Source of the DNA: Carnobacterium alterfunditum DSM 5972
GTDB taxonomy: Bacteria > Bacillota > Bacilli > Lactobacillales > Carnobacteriaceae
Length of the DNA: 64,000 nucleotides
Direction of reading: 5' to 3'
Assembly (NCBI RefSeq): GCF_000744115.1
Contig: NZ_JQLG01000004.1
Span: 1,296,001 to 1,360,000 of the forward strand
Part shown: positions 17,877 to 26,111 of the stretch, piece by piece
How positions within the stretch are numbered: the stretch's first letter is position 1
Layout: the number at the start of each line of letters is the position of its first letter
The notes under the pieces: generated by a model
Database searches by the model: none
What the model saw: only the letters and a program-made list of their open reading frames with translations
What the model was told of the DNA's origin: nothing
Program-made: the position numbers and the translations under genes

Positions 17877-20519
17877 TTAAAAGGCTTTATTCATTTTACG
17901 CATAATGAGTTTTTGAAGCTCAACTACTATAAGGATAGAAATTGCCAATCCAATAGCTATTAACCAGTGAACAGTACTTAAATCAACCAAGTTAAAAATA
18001 TCAGCTAAGAATGGTACAGTGGCTACCAAGGTAAGCAATACAATGGAGAGCAGTGCCGACAAGAATAGATTAAGGTTGGACGTGATCCCGACCTTGAAAA
18101 TCGACTCTTTACTTCGTGCATTGAAAATATGCAGCACAGAAGACCAACCAAGAATTATGAAAGCCGTTGTTTGACCAACTTCGTGACTTGCTGTGATAGC
18201 AGAATCAACGCCAACAAATGCTCCAATATAAAATCCTATCAATGTTGTAATAATAAATGCCAAAGAGGCGATAGTAATATTAAGATAGCCGCCATTTGCA
18301 AAAATACTTTCACCTTTAGCAGTTGGACGATTTTTCATAATGGTCGGATCAGCTTTTTCCCTGCTTAATGCAAATCCAGGGATCCCATCTGCTACAACAT
18401 TTATAAATAGCAATTGGATGGCTATAAGGGGCAATCCCCACCCTAAAATGACAGCAATCAACATGATGAAAATTTCTGAAATGTTACAAGATAATAAGAA
18501 ATAAACGGTTTTTTTAATATTTTCATAAACGCGTCTGCCTTCTTCTACAGCGTGAACGATCGTATCAAATTTATCATCTGTTAGAACCATATCAGCAGCA
18601 TTTTTAGCTACTTCAGTACCCGTGATCCCCATAGCCGTACCAACATCAGCTGCTTTTAAAGCTGGGGCATCATTTACACCATCACCGGTCATAGCTACGA
18701 CTTCACCATGGGATTGCCAAGCTTTAACGATTCGAATCTTATCTTCCGGCGAAACACGTGCGTAAACAGAGTAATCACGGATGGTTTCGGTTAATTTTTC
18801 ATCTGAAATTTCGCTCATTTCAACACCCGTGATCGTTTTATCGCCTTTCTCAAGAATCCCGATTTTTTCAGCAATAGCAGAAGCAGTAGCAGCATGGTCG
18901 CCAGTAATCATAATCGTTTTGATACCAGCTGATTTGGCTTCTTTAACAGCTTGGAGGCTTTCTTCCCTTGGAGGATCGATCATGCCAACGATCCCAGCGA
19001 ATGTAATGCCGCTTTCTAATTCTTCAGTAGACAGATTTTCAGGAAGTTGAGCGTATTTTTTATATCCAACAGCGATAACGCGAAGAGCATCGTGAGCAAA
19101 TGAATCGTGAGTCGATTTAGCTTTTTGACCCACTTCATCCGCAGCAGAAGAAAAATCAACCGGTAAATGGTCAAAAGCACCTTTAGTAATTGAAATGTAG
19201 CCTTCATCTAGTTCATGAATAGTCGTCATCATCTTTCGACTAGAATCAAAAGGGATCTCGTGGATACGTGGGTAAGCCTTGTCTAATTCGTTCTTTGAAA
19301 ACCCCTTTCTCTGCAATAAACGGATGATCGCCGTTTCAGTCGGATCTCCACTATTGACCTCCTCACCATCGCGGTCCTCAATAGCAGCATTTGAAGCGAG
19401 GCTCATCATTTTAAGGACCCAATTTTCATCCTCATTAAACGTATTGTTGATTTCGATCGGCTCATGCGGAAAAGCCCAGATTTTTTGGATCGTCATTTGA
19501 TTTTGAGTTAATGTACCGGTCTTATCGGAAGCAATAACAGAAGCACTGCCAAGTGTTTCAACAGAAGGTATCGTTCGTATAATGGCATTACGTTCGACCA
19601 TGTTTTGGACGCCGTAAGCTAGTGTGATGGTGACAATAACGGGCAAGGTTTCAGGAACTGCAGCAACCGCGAGAGATACAGCTGTCATTAGACTTGTGAT
19701 TAAAGCTTCACCTTGCATGAAGCTTAAAGTGAAAATAATGATTCCAGCAATTAGAGCTAAAATACTTATTTGTTTTCCTAAGCGATCCATTCTAGATTGT
19801 AAGGGTGTTTTTCCTTCTTTAGTGCGGTTTAATAAGTCAGCAACAGAACCCATTTCGGTATCCATGCCCGTAGCAACGACAATAGCTTTTGCCCGACCTT
19901 TAGTAACCAAGGTTCCAGAAAAAACAGTGTTGAATATATCTCCGACAGGACTGTTTTCTTCTACTTCAGCATTTTCGTTCTTTTCAACTGGGATACTTTC
20001 TCCGGTCAAAGCCGATTCTTCTACTTGCAGATTGCTGCTTGAAAGCAAGCGAGCATCTGCTGGAATTTTATTGCCGGATTCTAACAATAAAATATCTCCC
20101 GGCACTAGCTCAATTGCGTCGATAACTTCTTCTTGTCCATTGCGTACCACCCGTGCTTTTGGGGCAGATAAACTCTGCAGCGAAGCTAGAGCTTTTTCTG
20201 CTTTACCTTCTTGACGAATAGCGATGATGACGTTAATTAAAATGATGGAAAAAATCACAATAGGTTCTGAAAAATCATCGGGGTGTTCCGTAATGGCAAT
20301 GTAGGTTGAAATTACTCCGGCAAAAATCAAGATGATAACAGTAACGTCTTTTAACTGGTCAATAACTTTTGAAAATAAAGAAACAGACTCTGCTTCTTCG
20401 AATTGATTAAGTCCAAATTGTTCTTTATACTGCTCAACTTCTTTAGAGGTCAAGCCTTTTTTTGGATGACTGTTAAACTCGTCTATGATAAAATCCGTTT
20501 TTTTTGTTTTAAAATTCAT
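17877..20519 (-). CDS. P2-type cation-transporting ATPase (calcium-ATPase family)
   Basis: This is a membrane pump of the PMR1/SERCA-like P2 group, probably exporting Ca2+; the ion is inferred from family resemblance. In order it has a cation-ATPase N-terminal domain, two TM pairs, the actuator TGES loop, AVPETLP in TM4 (Thr where most calcium pumps have Gly or Ala), the phosphorylation motif DKTGTLT with D332, the nucleotide domain with KGA, TGDG..NDAPALK hinge motifs, and a C-terminal TM bundle. At 880 aa it is normal length. The ATG at 20519 has a strong AGGAGG 6 nt upstream, so a longer frame starting at 20561 was rejected. Confidence 0.92.
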   Translation of the reverse strand: MNFKTKKTDFIIDEFNSHPKKGLTSKEVEQYKEQFGLNQFEEAESVSLFSKVIDQLKDVTVIILIFAGVISTYIAITEHPDDFSEPIVIFSIILINVIIAIRQEGKAEKALASLQSLSAPKARVVRNGQEEVIDAIELVPGDILLLESGNKIPADARLLSSSNLQVEESALTGESIPVEKNENAEVEENSPVGDIFNTVFSGTLVTKGRAKAIVVATGMDTEMGSVADLLNRTKEGKTPLQSRMDRLGKQISILALIAGIIIFTLSFMQGEALITSLMTAVSLAVAAVPETLPVIVTITLAYGVQNMVERNAIIRTIPSVETLGSASVIASDKTGTLTQNQMTIQKIWAFPHEPIEINNTFNEDENWVLKMMSLASNAAIEDRDGEEVNSGDPTETAIIRLLQRKGFSKNELDKAYPRIHEIPFDSSRKMMTTIHELDEGYISITKGAFDHLPVDFSSAADEVGQKAKSTHDSFAHDALRVIAVGYKKYAQLPENLSTEELESGITFAGIVGMIDPPREESLQAVKEAKSAGIKTIMITGDHAATASAIAEKIGILEKGDKTITGVEMSEISDEKLTETIRDYSVYARVSPEDKIRIVKAWQSHGEVVAMTGDGVNDAPALKAADVGTAMGITGTEVAKNAADMVLTDDKFDTIVHAVEEGRRVYENIKKTVYFLLSCNISEIFIMLIAVILGWGLPLIAIQLLFINVVADGIPGFALSREKADPTIMKNRPTAKGESIFANGGYLNITIASLAFIITTLIGFYIGAFVGVDSAITASHEVGQTTAFIILGWSSVLHIFNARSKESIFKVGITSNLNLFLSALLSIVLLTLVATVPFLADIFNLVDLSTVHWLIAIGLAISILIVVELQKLIMRKMNKAF

Positions 20520-20585
20520 AACTTTCCTCCTAAAGGAATCAAATTCGATTTTAAAAAGCAAGCGACCACTTGTTTGTGATGATTA

Positions 20586-20614
20586 ATTATAGCAAAAAGC
20601 AGCACTGTTTTCAA
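20586..20614 (-). promoter_or_regulatory. Promoter of the P-type ATPase gene
   Basis: On the minus strand TTGAAA (-35, 20609-20614) and TATAAT (-10, 20586-20591) are 17 bp apart, a near-consensus promoter. The rest of the 320-bp gap to mgsA is AT-rich with no further feature that I could support. Confidence 0.75.
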
Positions 20615-20840
20615 GCAAATACGCTTAGTATATAAAGATAAATGAGCATTAAGTAAAATGAAAAAATCCATTTTAACACTCGGTTTCCTTAAAGATTTAA
20701 TACATTTAGAGTAACGTAAATTTTTTTATAGGTGAGAGGAATTCTGAAAATAGGTAGAGTTCACAGTAAGCTAGACGTATCTTTTTTTCTAGTACATGTT
20801 ATTATTAACTAAATAGCTTTTGAAAGGGGATGCAACGGAT

Positions 20841-21269
20841 ATGAATATTGCTTTTATTGCACATGATAAGAAGAAAGATGAAATGGTAAGATTGACTACA
20901 GCATATCAAGAAATCATTAAAGAGCATCAAATATTTGCTACAGGAACAACAGGGCAACGAATAATTGATGCAACTGGTTTAAATGTTCATCGCTTTAAAT
21001 CAGGTCCGCTTGGAGGAGATCAACAAATCGGAGCTTATGTATCTGATAATAAAATAGATTTAGTTATCTTTTTGAGAGATCCTTTAACACCCCAACCGCA
21101 TGAACCTGATATTTCGGCATTGCTAAGATTATGTGATGTTTATGAAATACCTTTAGCAACTAACCTTGGAACGAGTGAAGTTTTACTGAGAGGTCTAGGA
21201 AGTGGATTTATTGAATGGCGTAAAACACAACGCGACTCTCAATTAAAAGAACTAGAAGCATTCGAATGA
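20841..21269 (+). CDS. mgsA: Methylglyoxal synthase
   Basis: MgsA converts dihydroxyacetone phosphate to methylglyoxal and phosphate, an overflow bypass of lower glycolysis. The 142-aa sequence carries [10 protein letters not shown] at the start, ATGTTGQ near residue 36, the [11 protein letters not shown] catalytic loop near 58-68, and [15 protein letters not shown] near 80-94. The ATG at 20841 fits AAAGGGGATG upstream; the TTG at 20820 is only the Shine-Dalgarno region. It is single and convergent with nrdJ. Confidence 0.96.
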   Translation: MNIAFIAHDKKKDEMVRLTTAYQEIIKEHQIFATGTTGQRIIDATGLNVHRFKSGPLGGDQQIGAYVSDNKIDLVIFLRDPLTPQPHEPDISALLRLCDVYEIPLATNLGTSEVLLRGLGSGFIEWRKTQRDSQLKELEAFE

Positions 21270-21316
21270 AAAAAGGAACATCGGACAATTTAAATTGTCT
21301 GATGTTCCTTTTTTAT
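21268..21316. terminator. Bidirectional terminator between mgsA and nrdJ
   Basis: AAAAGGAACATC-GACAATTT and AAATTGTC-GATGTTCCTTTT pair over about 20 bp with flanking A and T tracts, serving both convergent genes. Confidence 0.88.
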
Positions 21317-21329
21317 TACATTTTTTTTA

Positions 21330-23888
21330 TTACAAGCCGCATTTTAATTGAGCGTTACAATTGGTGCATGTATTGCAGCCGCCCAGATCTTCTACAGTTC
21401 CTTGACGACAGACAGGGCAAGTATCACCAATTTCATTCCCATAATTTTGCGCTTCACTAACAGTAGCGACTTGAATCGATTTTTGTTCTGAAGAAAGGTT
21501 TTCTTCAGTTAAATCTTCGTCCCAAATGGTTTCTTCAGCTTTTAACGTCAGTACTTGCGAGTCACGGCTTCCGTCTACATAAACGGTTCCGCCTTTTGCT
21601 CCACCTTTATAAAGACGCTCATAAATTTTTTGAACTTGTTCGACAGAATAACCTTTAGGAGCATTGACTGTTTTAGAAATAGAGCTATCGATCCAACGTT
21701 GGATCGTGCATTGTACATCAACATGAGCCTCAGGTTTTAAGCTCATTGCTGATACGAATTGTTTGGGCAATCGTTCAGGATTTGCTTCTGGATGTTGCTC
21801 TAGGTATTCTTGAACGATGTCAGCTTTTACTTCGATAAATTTACCTAATCGTCCGCTTCTGAAATAACTGAACGAGTAGTAAGGTTCAAGTCCTGTTGAA
21901 ACACCGACCATAGTACCTGTTGAACCTGTTGGAGCAACAGTTAATAAATGAGAATTACGTATCCCGTATTTCAAGATACCTTCATGAATGTGTTTTGGCA
22001 TTTTCTTCATGAAACCGGATTGAATGAACTTTTCTCTTAGTTGAATCGTCTCTGCATCATCTTTCCCAATCAGGAATGGGAAACTGCCCCGTTCTTTTGC
22101 TAATTCAATCGAAGCCTCATAGGCAGCAATAGCGATCGTTTTAAATATTTTATCGACTAATTGATTGCCTTTTTGAGAGCCGTATTCTTCGCCACAGTAA
22201 ATCAGTAAGTCAGCGAGTCCCATAATGCCTAAACCAACGCGGCGTTCTCCTAAAGCTTGTTTTTCGTTCTCTGCTAAGAAGTAAGGAGTAGCATCAATCA
22301 CGTTATCCTGCATACGTACTCCGACTTGAACAGTTTGTTTTAATTTATCAAAATCAACTGTTCCGGATTCTTTATTAGCCATCTCAGCTAAATTAACAGC
22401 TGCTAGGTTACACACAGAATATGGAGCGAGTGGCTGTTCGCCACAAGGATTGGTGGCAACAACTTTTTGTCCATAGGCAGAAGCATTTGTCATCTCATTC
22501 GCATTATCAATAAAGAAAATACCTGGTTCAGCAGAGTAAGTGGCACAAATAGTAATGATTTTCCATAATTCACGAGCCTTTATTGTACGGTGAGTATGGA
22601 CTGCATGACCCATAGCTTCCCATTCACGAACATCTCCAACTTCTGGCCAATGAGCATTATATTCCTTCATATCTTCTGGACTGTAGGTCTCTACTGCGGG
22701 GAAGCGAAGCGCATAATCGGAATCTTTTTCAACAGCTTCCATGAAATCATTCGTTAAACAAATCGAAATGTTTGCGCCAGATAAAAATTCCGGATCATGG
22801 ACACTATAGGTACCGCCAGTTTTTAATTTAGCAGCTACTTCTTTCATCGTTAGTGCATCAAATCCACCATAACCTGGTACATTTTTATAATTTGAAATAT
22901 TCTGATACATAGCAGTTTCGCGTTCTGTAAGAGGAGTGAATTTCAACTTTTCAGTGGCTAACTTCTTTATCTGAGCATCCGCTGTATTTTCAATTAGATA
23001 CCGTAAAATACGCGGATTTTGCATTTTTGAAATAATAAATTCAATAATATCTGGATGCCAATCTGCTAACATGATCATTTGAGCTCCACGGCGACTGCCG
23101 CCTTGTTCAACTAGGTGGGTTAATTTAGCGATATCATCTAGCCAAGAGACAGCGCCTGATGATTTTCCATTCACGCCACGAGCTAGCGTATGACGAGGGC
23201 GAAGGGTAGAACCATTCGTTCCAACACCGCCACCTCGACTCATGATTTCCATAACTTGTTTCCGGTGATCCGAAATGCCTTCGCGAGAATCTGGAACAAA
23301 AGGCATAACATAGCAATTGAAATAAGTGACATCAGTTTTTGAACCTGCACCATATAAAACACGTCCTGCAGGGATAAAATTCAAGTTCTTTAATTCTTCG
23401 TAAAAGACAGTGTAAGCAGCTTTCCTTTTTTCAGGATTTGACTCTACAGCGGCTAATCCAGTCGCATTTCGTTTAGCAATTTGCTCATAAAAAATTTCGA
23501 GTGGTTTTTCAATCAAATCTAGACTGCAAGTAATGATCCCCGTTTTTTTCTCATGCTCATCTTCAATAGATCCTCGAAACTCCTCATCGATTAAAATTGA
23601 AGCTGTATGTTGAGAATGGTTGATCTCTGTAACAAATCCAGTTCCTCTAGTAGGGTATTGTGGGTCAAGTTTAACTGTTAAAACAACCAAATCTCCAATA
23701 GCAAGAGTTGATTTTGAAAGGTCTTTAAAGGAATAACGATCTAACATGACTAACCGAGAAACCCCTTTATAGGTTAAACTCATATCGCTAGTTATCGGAT
23801 GGACTTGAGGGAAAGCTTGAATAGCTTCATTTAGTTTCTTAATGTTAGCTTCTTTTTTTTTAGATATATTTGCAATGATGGATACCAC
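21330..23888 (-). CDS. nrdJ: Class II (adenosylcobalamin-dependent) ribonucleotide reductase
   Basis: NrdJ makes deoxyribonucleotides independently of oxygen, using coenzyme B12. The 852-aa protein has an N-terminal extension of about 130 residues, YFNCYV with the first active cysteine, the SRGGGVGTN glycine loop, the NPCGEQ radical-site motif, APTGSTGTM, and a C-terminal zinc-ribbon-like tail with CPVC, CNTC and CNAQLKC cysteines that probably recycles the active-site disulfide. No NrdB-like partner is beside it. The start is odd: the AAGGAG Shine-Dalgarno (23887-23892) overlaps the GTG at 23888, so initiation may be at this GTG or a few codons on. Two NrdR-box-like sites lie upstream. Confidence 0.93.
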   Translation of the reverse strand: MVSIIANISKKKEANIKKLNEAIQAFPQVHPITSDMSLTYKGVSRLVMLDRYSFKDLSKSTLAIGDLVVLTVKLDPQYPTRGTGFVTEINHSQHTASILIDEEFRGSIEDEHEKKTGIITCSLDLIEKPLEIFYEQIAKRNATGLAAVESNPEKRKAAYTVFYEELKNLNFIPAGRVLYGAGSKTDVTYFNCYVMPFVPDSREGISDHRKQVMEIMSRGGGVGTNGSTLRPRHTLARGVNGKSSGAVSWLDDIAKLTHLVEQGGSRRGAQMIMLADWHPDIIEFIISKMQNPRILRYLIENTADAQIKKLATEKLKFTPLTERETAMYQNISNYKNVPGYGGFDALTMKEVAAKLKTGGTYSVHDPEFLSGANISICLTNDFMEAVEKDSDYALRFPAVETYSPEDMKEYNAHWPEVGDVREWEAMGHAVHTHRTIKARELWKIITICATYSAEPGIFFIDNANEMTNASAYGQKVVATNPCGEQPLAPYSVCNLAAVNLAEMANKESGTVDFDKLKQTVQVGVRMQDNVIDATPYFLAENEKQALGERRVGLGIMGLADLLIYCGEEYGSQKGNQLVDKIFKTIAIAAYEASIELAKERGSFPFLIGKDDAETIQLREKFIQSGFMKKMPKHIHEGILKYGIRNSHLLTVAPTGSTGTMVGVSTGLEPYYSFSYFRSGRLGKFIEVKADIVQEYLEQHPEANPERLPKQFVSAMSLKPEAHVDVQCTIQRWIDSSISKTVNAPKGYSVEQVQKIYERLYKGGAKGGTVYVDGSRDSQVLTLKAEETIWDEDLTEENLSSEQKSIQVATVSEAQNYGNEIGDTCPVCRQGTVEDLGGCNTCTNCNAQLKCGL

Positions 23889-23944
23889 TCCTTAATAAAT
23901 TAGATATGTAAATCAACAGATAGCATAAACTGTGATTTTAATTT

Positions 23945-23991
23945 TTGCTATATATAGTTACCAATAATTTATTTTACACCACATATTGTGT
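23945..23991 (-). promoter_or_regulatory. Tandem NrdR-box-like operators upstream of nrdJ
   Basis: A 16-bp site ACACCACATATTGTGT at 23976-23991 closely fits the NrdR box (ACAC-W-ATAT-W-GTGT type). A second, weaker site centred on CTATATATAG at 23945-23960 lies exactly 31 bp away, the three-helical-turn spacing known for paired NrdR boxes. NrdR is an ATP/dATP-sensing repressor of ribonucleotide reductase genes. Confidence 0.7.
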
Positions 23992-24096
23992 TTTTGCACG
24001 ATTTAAAATCGCCATTTTAAAATAAAAAATAAAAAAAGAGGCAAAAACAACTCGCCCCAATCCTTTTCAGAAAACTATTTATTTTTTTAATTATTA

Positions 24097-24212
24097 TTAT
24101 TCATTTAAGAAATCTAGTGCATATCTGACATGTAGTTCGGTAGCTATGGCTAATCCACGTTCATCGATATCAAAATTATTATGGGTACTCCTGTAATAAG
24201 CAGACGCTTTAC
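24097..24212 (-). pseudogene. C-terminal remnant of an M20-type peptidase/amidohydrolase
   Basis: The minus strand reads an open stretch of about 38 codons ending at 24097, including STHNNFDIDERGLAIATEL and then HVRYALDFLNE. This strongly resembles the end of M20/HmrA-like amidohydrolases, where NFDIDE and LHVxYALDFL are common. The rest of the gene is gone: a stop codon lies just upstream in frame. It sits in the 570-bp gap between nrdJ and folT. Confidence 0.6.
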
Positions 24213-24315
24213 ACTATTGATTTGCTAACTATATTAAAGATTGCCTAGCTACTATCAGAAATAGGTAGAATGTGCTATAGTGAGTTAGCCTAATATATAT
24301 ATAATAGGTAATATA

Positions 24316-24417
24316 TCAGAGTAGGAAATAAAGCGTTAAGTGTCGCTGGGATGGGATGTTGCCCGCGAACGAAAAATTGTTTACACAATTTGCGGTTTTG
24401 TTTCTGCATTCGCTGCA
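24316..24417 (+). promoter_or_regulatory. Tetrahydrofolate (THF) riboswitch upstream of folT
   Basis: The segment matches the THF riboswitch layout: GCGTTAAGTG, then a hairpin closed by CGC-TGGG and CCCGCG with the GGATGGGATGTTGCCC consensus, GAACGAAA, then GCGGTTTTGTTTC pairing back with GAAATAAAGC, and TGCATTCGCTGC at the 3' end. It ends about 40 nt before folT. An extended -10 TGCTATAGT at 24273-24281 may be the promoter. The Shine-Dalgarno AAAGGGG near 24443 could be masked on ligand binding. Confidence 0.85.
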
Positions 24418-24458
24418 TAAATCTTTATGTGTGGAGCTCTTCAAAGGGGATCTTCAAA

Positions 24459-24974
24459 ATGAATAAAAATAAATACGATGCAAGAAGCATTTCGAAAATT
24501 GGATTACTGATGGCGTTAGAAATCGTTTTGACCCAATTCATTTCAATTGAAACGCCTATTGTACGGGTTGGTTTTGGCTTTTTACCAATAGCCATTATCG
24601 CTATGCTGTATGGTCCTTGGATAGCTGGAATGGCTTCAGCAATAACAGATATAGTAGGGACTATATTATTTGGTGGGGGAGTATTTTTCCCAGGATTTAC
24701 TTTATCTGCCTTTATCGGTGGAATGATTTATGGCCTGGTTCTTTATAAGAAACCTAAATCATTAAAAAGAATCATCTTAGCGATTCTTTTGGTCACCATT
24801 TTTGTAAACTTAGGGTTAAATACTTTGTGGCTAACGATGCTTTTAGATAAAGCGATAGTCGTTATTTTCCCAACCCGGCTGATACAAAATATAATTTTAG
24901 CGCCAATCAATATGGCAATGCTGTATTTTGTTGTTCAGAACAAAACGTTGCGAAAAGCAATAGGAATTGAGTAA
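24459..24974 (+). CDS. folT: Folate ECF transporter S component
   Basis: FolT is the substrate-binding membrane subunit of an energy-coupling-factor importer and uses the shared EcfA/A'/T module, which is not in the window. The 171-aa protein has about six hydrophobic segments, with RVGFGFLPIAIIAMLYGPW near residues 31-49 and TDIVGTILFGGGVFFPG near 58-74 typical of folate S components. The THF riboswitch immediately upstream supports folate as substrate. The ATG at 24459 has AAAGGGGATC upstream; an upstream in-frame ATG at 24351 lies inside the riboswitch and is rejected. Confidence 0.93.
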   Translation: MNKNKYDARSISKIGLLMALEIVLTQFISIETPIVRVGFGFLPIAIIAMLYGPWIAGMASAITDIVGTILFGGGVFFPGFTLSAFIGGMIYGLVLYKKPKSLKRIILAILLVTIFVNLGLNTLWLTMLLDKAIVVIFPTRLIQNIILAPINMAMLYFVVQNKTLRKAIGIE

Positions 24975-25008
24975 ATATTGATTAAATAAATAGCATAACA
25001 TCCAATCT

Positions 25009-25040
25009 AAGACAGCTTAAATTTGAGCTGTCTTTTTTTT
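25009..25040 (+). terminator. Intrinsic terminator after folT
   Basis: AAGACAGCT and AGCTGTCTT pair around an 7-8 nt loop and lead into eight T. Confidence 0.88.
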
Positions 25041-25109
25041 GTATGTATAATATAATAAGGAAAAAGATTCGAAAAGATGAGGATATGATTAAAAAAGAGA
25101 AGGTGCGAG

Positions 25110-25565
25110 ATGGTAATGAAAACGTTCGGTTTAAAAAGAGATGATCAAGTTTATCGGATACGTGTTGGTGTGCATCTAGTTATTTCTGATTCAGAAAGAA
25201 AAAAAATTCTACTCGTTTCGCCTCCAAACGGCTCTTATTTGCTGCCTGGTGGAGAAATAGAAGAAAATGAAACGCATGAAGAAACGGCAAAACGAGAATC
25301 TATGGAAGAATTAGGTTTCGAGATAGAGGTAGGACAATTTATCGGTGAAGCAGAAGAATATTATTATTCTAAACACCGCAAGCAACACTATCATAATCCT
25401 GCTTATTTTTATATTTGTAAGTCATGGGAATCGGTTTGCGAACCATTAGAAGATTTCAATCAATTAGAATGGGTATCTATCTCTGAAGCATTAACTAAAC
25501 TAAAAAGAGGCAGCCATAAGTGGGCGGTAAAACAATATGAAAACTCTTTTTTGAAGACGAATTAA
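25110..25565 (+). CDS. Nudix hydrolase
   Basis: This 151-aa protein hydrolyses a nucleoside-diphosphate-linked compound. The Nudix box is complete: G-x5-E-x7-RE-x2-EE-x-G in the stretch beginning GGEIEENE at about residue 47 and ending MEELGF. The N-terminal part (RVGVHLVISDSERKKILLV) and the C-terminal LEWVSISEA are standard Nudix strands. Substrate cannot be told. A Shine-Dalgarno AGAAGGTG precedes the ATG at 25110; a second ATG two codons on is also possible. No partner gene is adjacent. Confidence 0.9.
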   Translation: MVMKTFGLKRDDQVYRIRVGVHLVISDSERKKILLVSPPNGSYLLPGGEIEENETHEETAKRESMEELGFEIEVGQFIGEAEEYYYSKHRKQHYHNPAYFYICKSWESVCEPLEDFNQLEWVSISEALTKLKRGSHKWAVKQYENSFLKTN

Positions 25566-25797
25566 TCTATAAAATCATAAAAAAACAAAGAAGAAACTGG
25601 GGCATGATCCAAATCTCATTACCTATCCAACTATTTATTCCAAAGCTGCTTCTGAAAGGAACCTCGCCGGTAGAAGATATAAAAATCATAGAAAAAAATA
25701 GATCGAATATTTTATGATTCAGATAAATAGGGTCTATAATTTTTGGTATCAATAAATCAGTTTGATTGCTCACTAGAAATTTCTAGCAAAAAAAGAG

Positions 25798-25942
25798 TTG
25801 CTTGTAGCCTAAAATGAAGCACTTTGGGCAAATAATGCCCAAGTGTATCATGTTTGTAAGCTGCTAAAGCAGCAACAACCATGCAACAACCATGATAACT
25901 TTCTTTTAGGCCTCAGGCGCTTCCATGGCTCTCCACAAGCAA
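25798..25942 (-). ncRNA. Candidate structured RNA with nested stems
   Basis: Five complementary pairs nest without conflict: TTGCTTGT/ACAAGCAA (25798-25805 with 25935-25942), GCCTAAAA/TTTTAGGC (25807-25814 with 25904-25911), CACTTTGGGCA/TGCCCAAGTG (25820-25845), ATCATG/CATGAT (25847-25852 with 25891-25896) and GCTGC/GCAGC (25860-25873). On the minus strand the outer stem is followed by CTC and seven T, as in an intrinsic terminator, so minus is the favoured strand. I could not match it to a known RNA family. No clear promoter was found. Confidence 0.5.
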
Positions 25943-26020
25943 ATCCGTTATTCCAGAAGAAATCTCTTTTAAGACACCAACCTATTTTTCAAACAATTAA
26001 TATATAATATATATAGAACA

Positions 26021-26066
26021 GCAAAATGGTCCGTTCATCAGTTTCCTGATGAACAGACCATTTTGC
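26021..26066. terminator. Strong hairpin downstream of ohr
   Basis: GCAAAATGGTC-GTTCATCAG pairs with CTGATGAAC-GACCATTTTGC over 21 bp with a TTTC loop and one mismatch. It lies 46 bp after the ohr stop on the minus strand and probably ends that transcript, though no long T-run follows. Confidence 0.6.
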
Positions 26067-26111
26067 TTATTCTCAGCTAATTATGTCCCAGCTTCTTCTG
26101 AATGATAGTTT

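Larger units (their letters stand above)
25589..26099. repeat. Non-coding segment of about 510 bp bounded by 17-bp inverted repeats
   Basis: The left end (25589-25605, AGAAGAAACTGGGGCAT) and the right end (26083-26099, read in reverse AGAAGAAGCTGGGACAT) match at 15 of 17 positions in inverted orientation. Between them lie a 14-bp palindrome (25773-25786), a nested structured segment (25798-25942) and a strong 21-bp-arm hairpin (26021-26066). I find no convincing gene; a 68-codon open frame on the minus strand here (25567-25773) has no recognisable features. It could be a MITE-like element or a long terminator hairpin split by an insertion. Confidence 0.5.

Noticed and set aside
19624..20214. 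196-codon open frame antisense to the P-type ATPase
   Set aside because: Fully inside a strongly conserved gene, no Shine-Dalgarno and no family features.
24351..24458. Extended N-terminus of FolT from ATG 24351
   Set aside because: This stretch is the THF riboswitch, and the real start at 24459 has its own Shine-Dalgarno.
25567..25773. 68-codon open frame on the minus strand between nudix and ohr
   Set aside because: No Shine-Dalgarno, poor protein-like pattern and overlap with the repeat-bounded non-coding segment; no family recognised.
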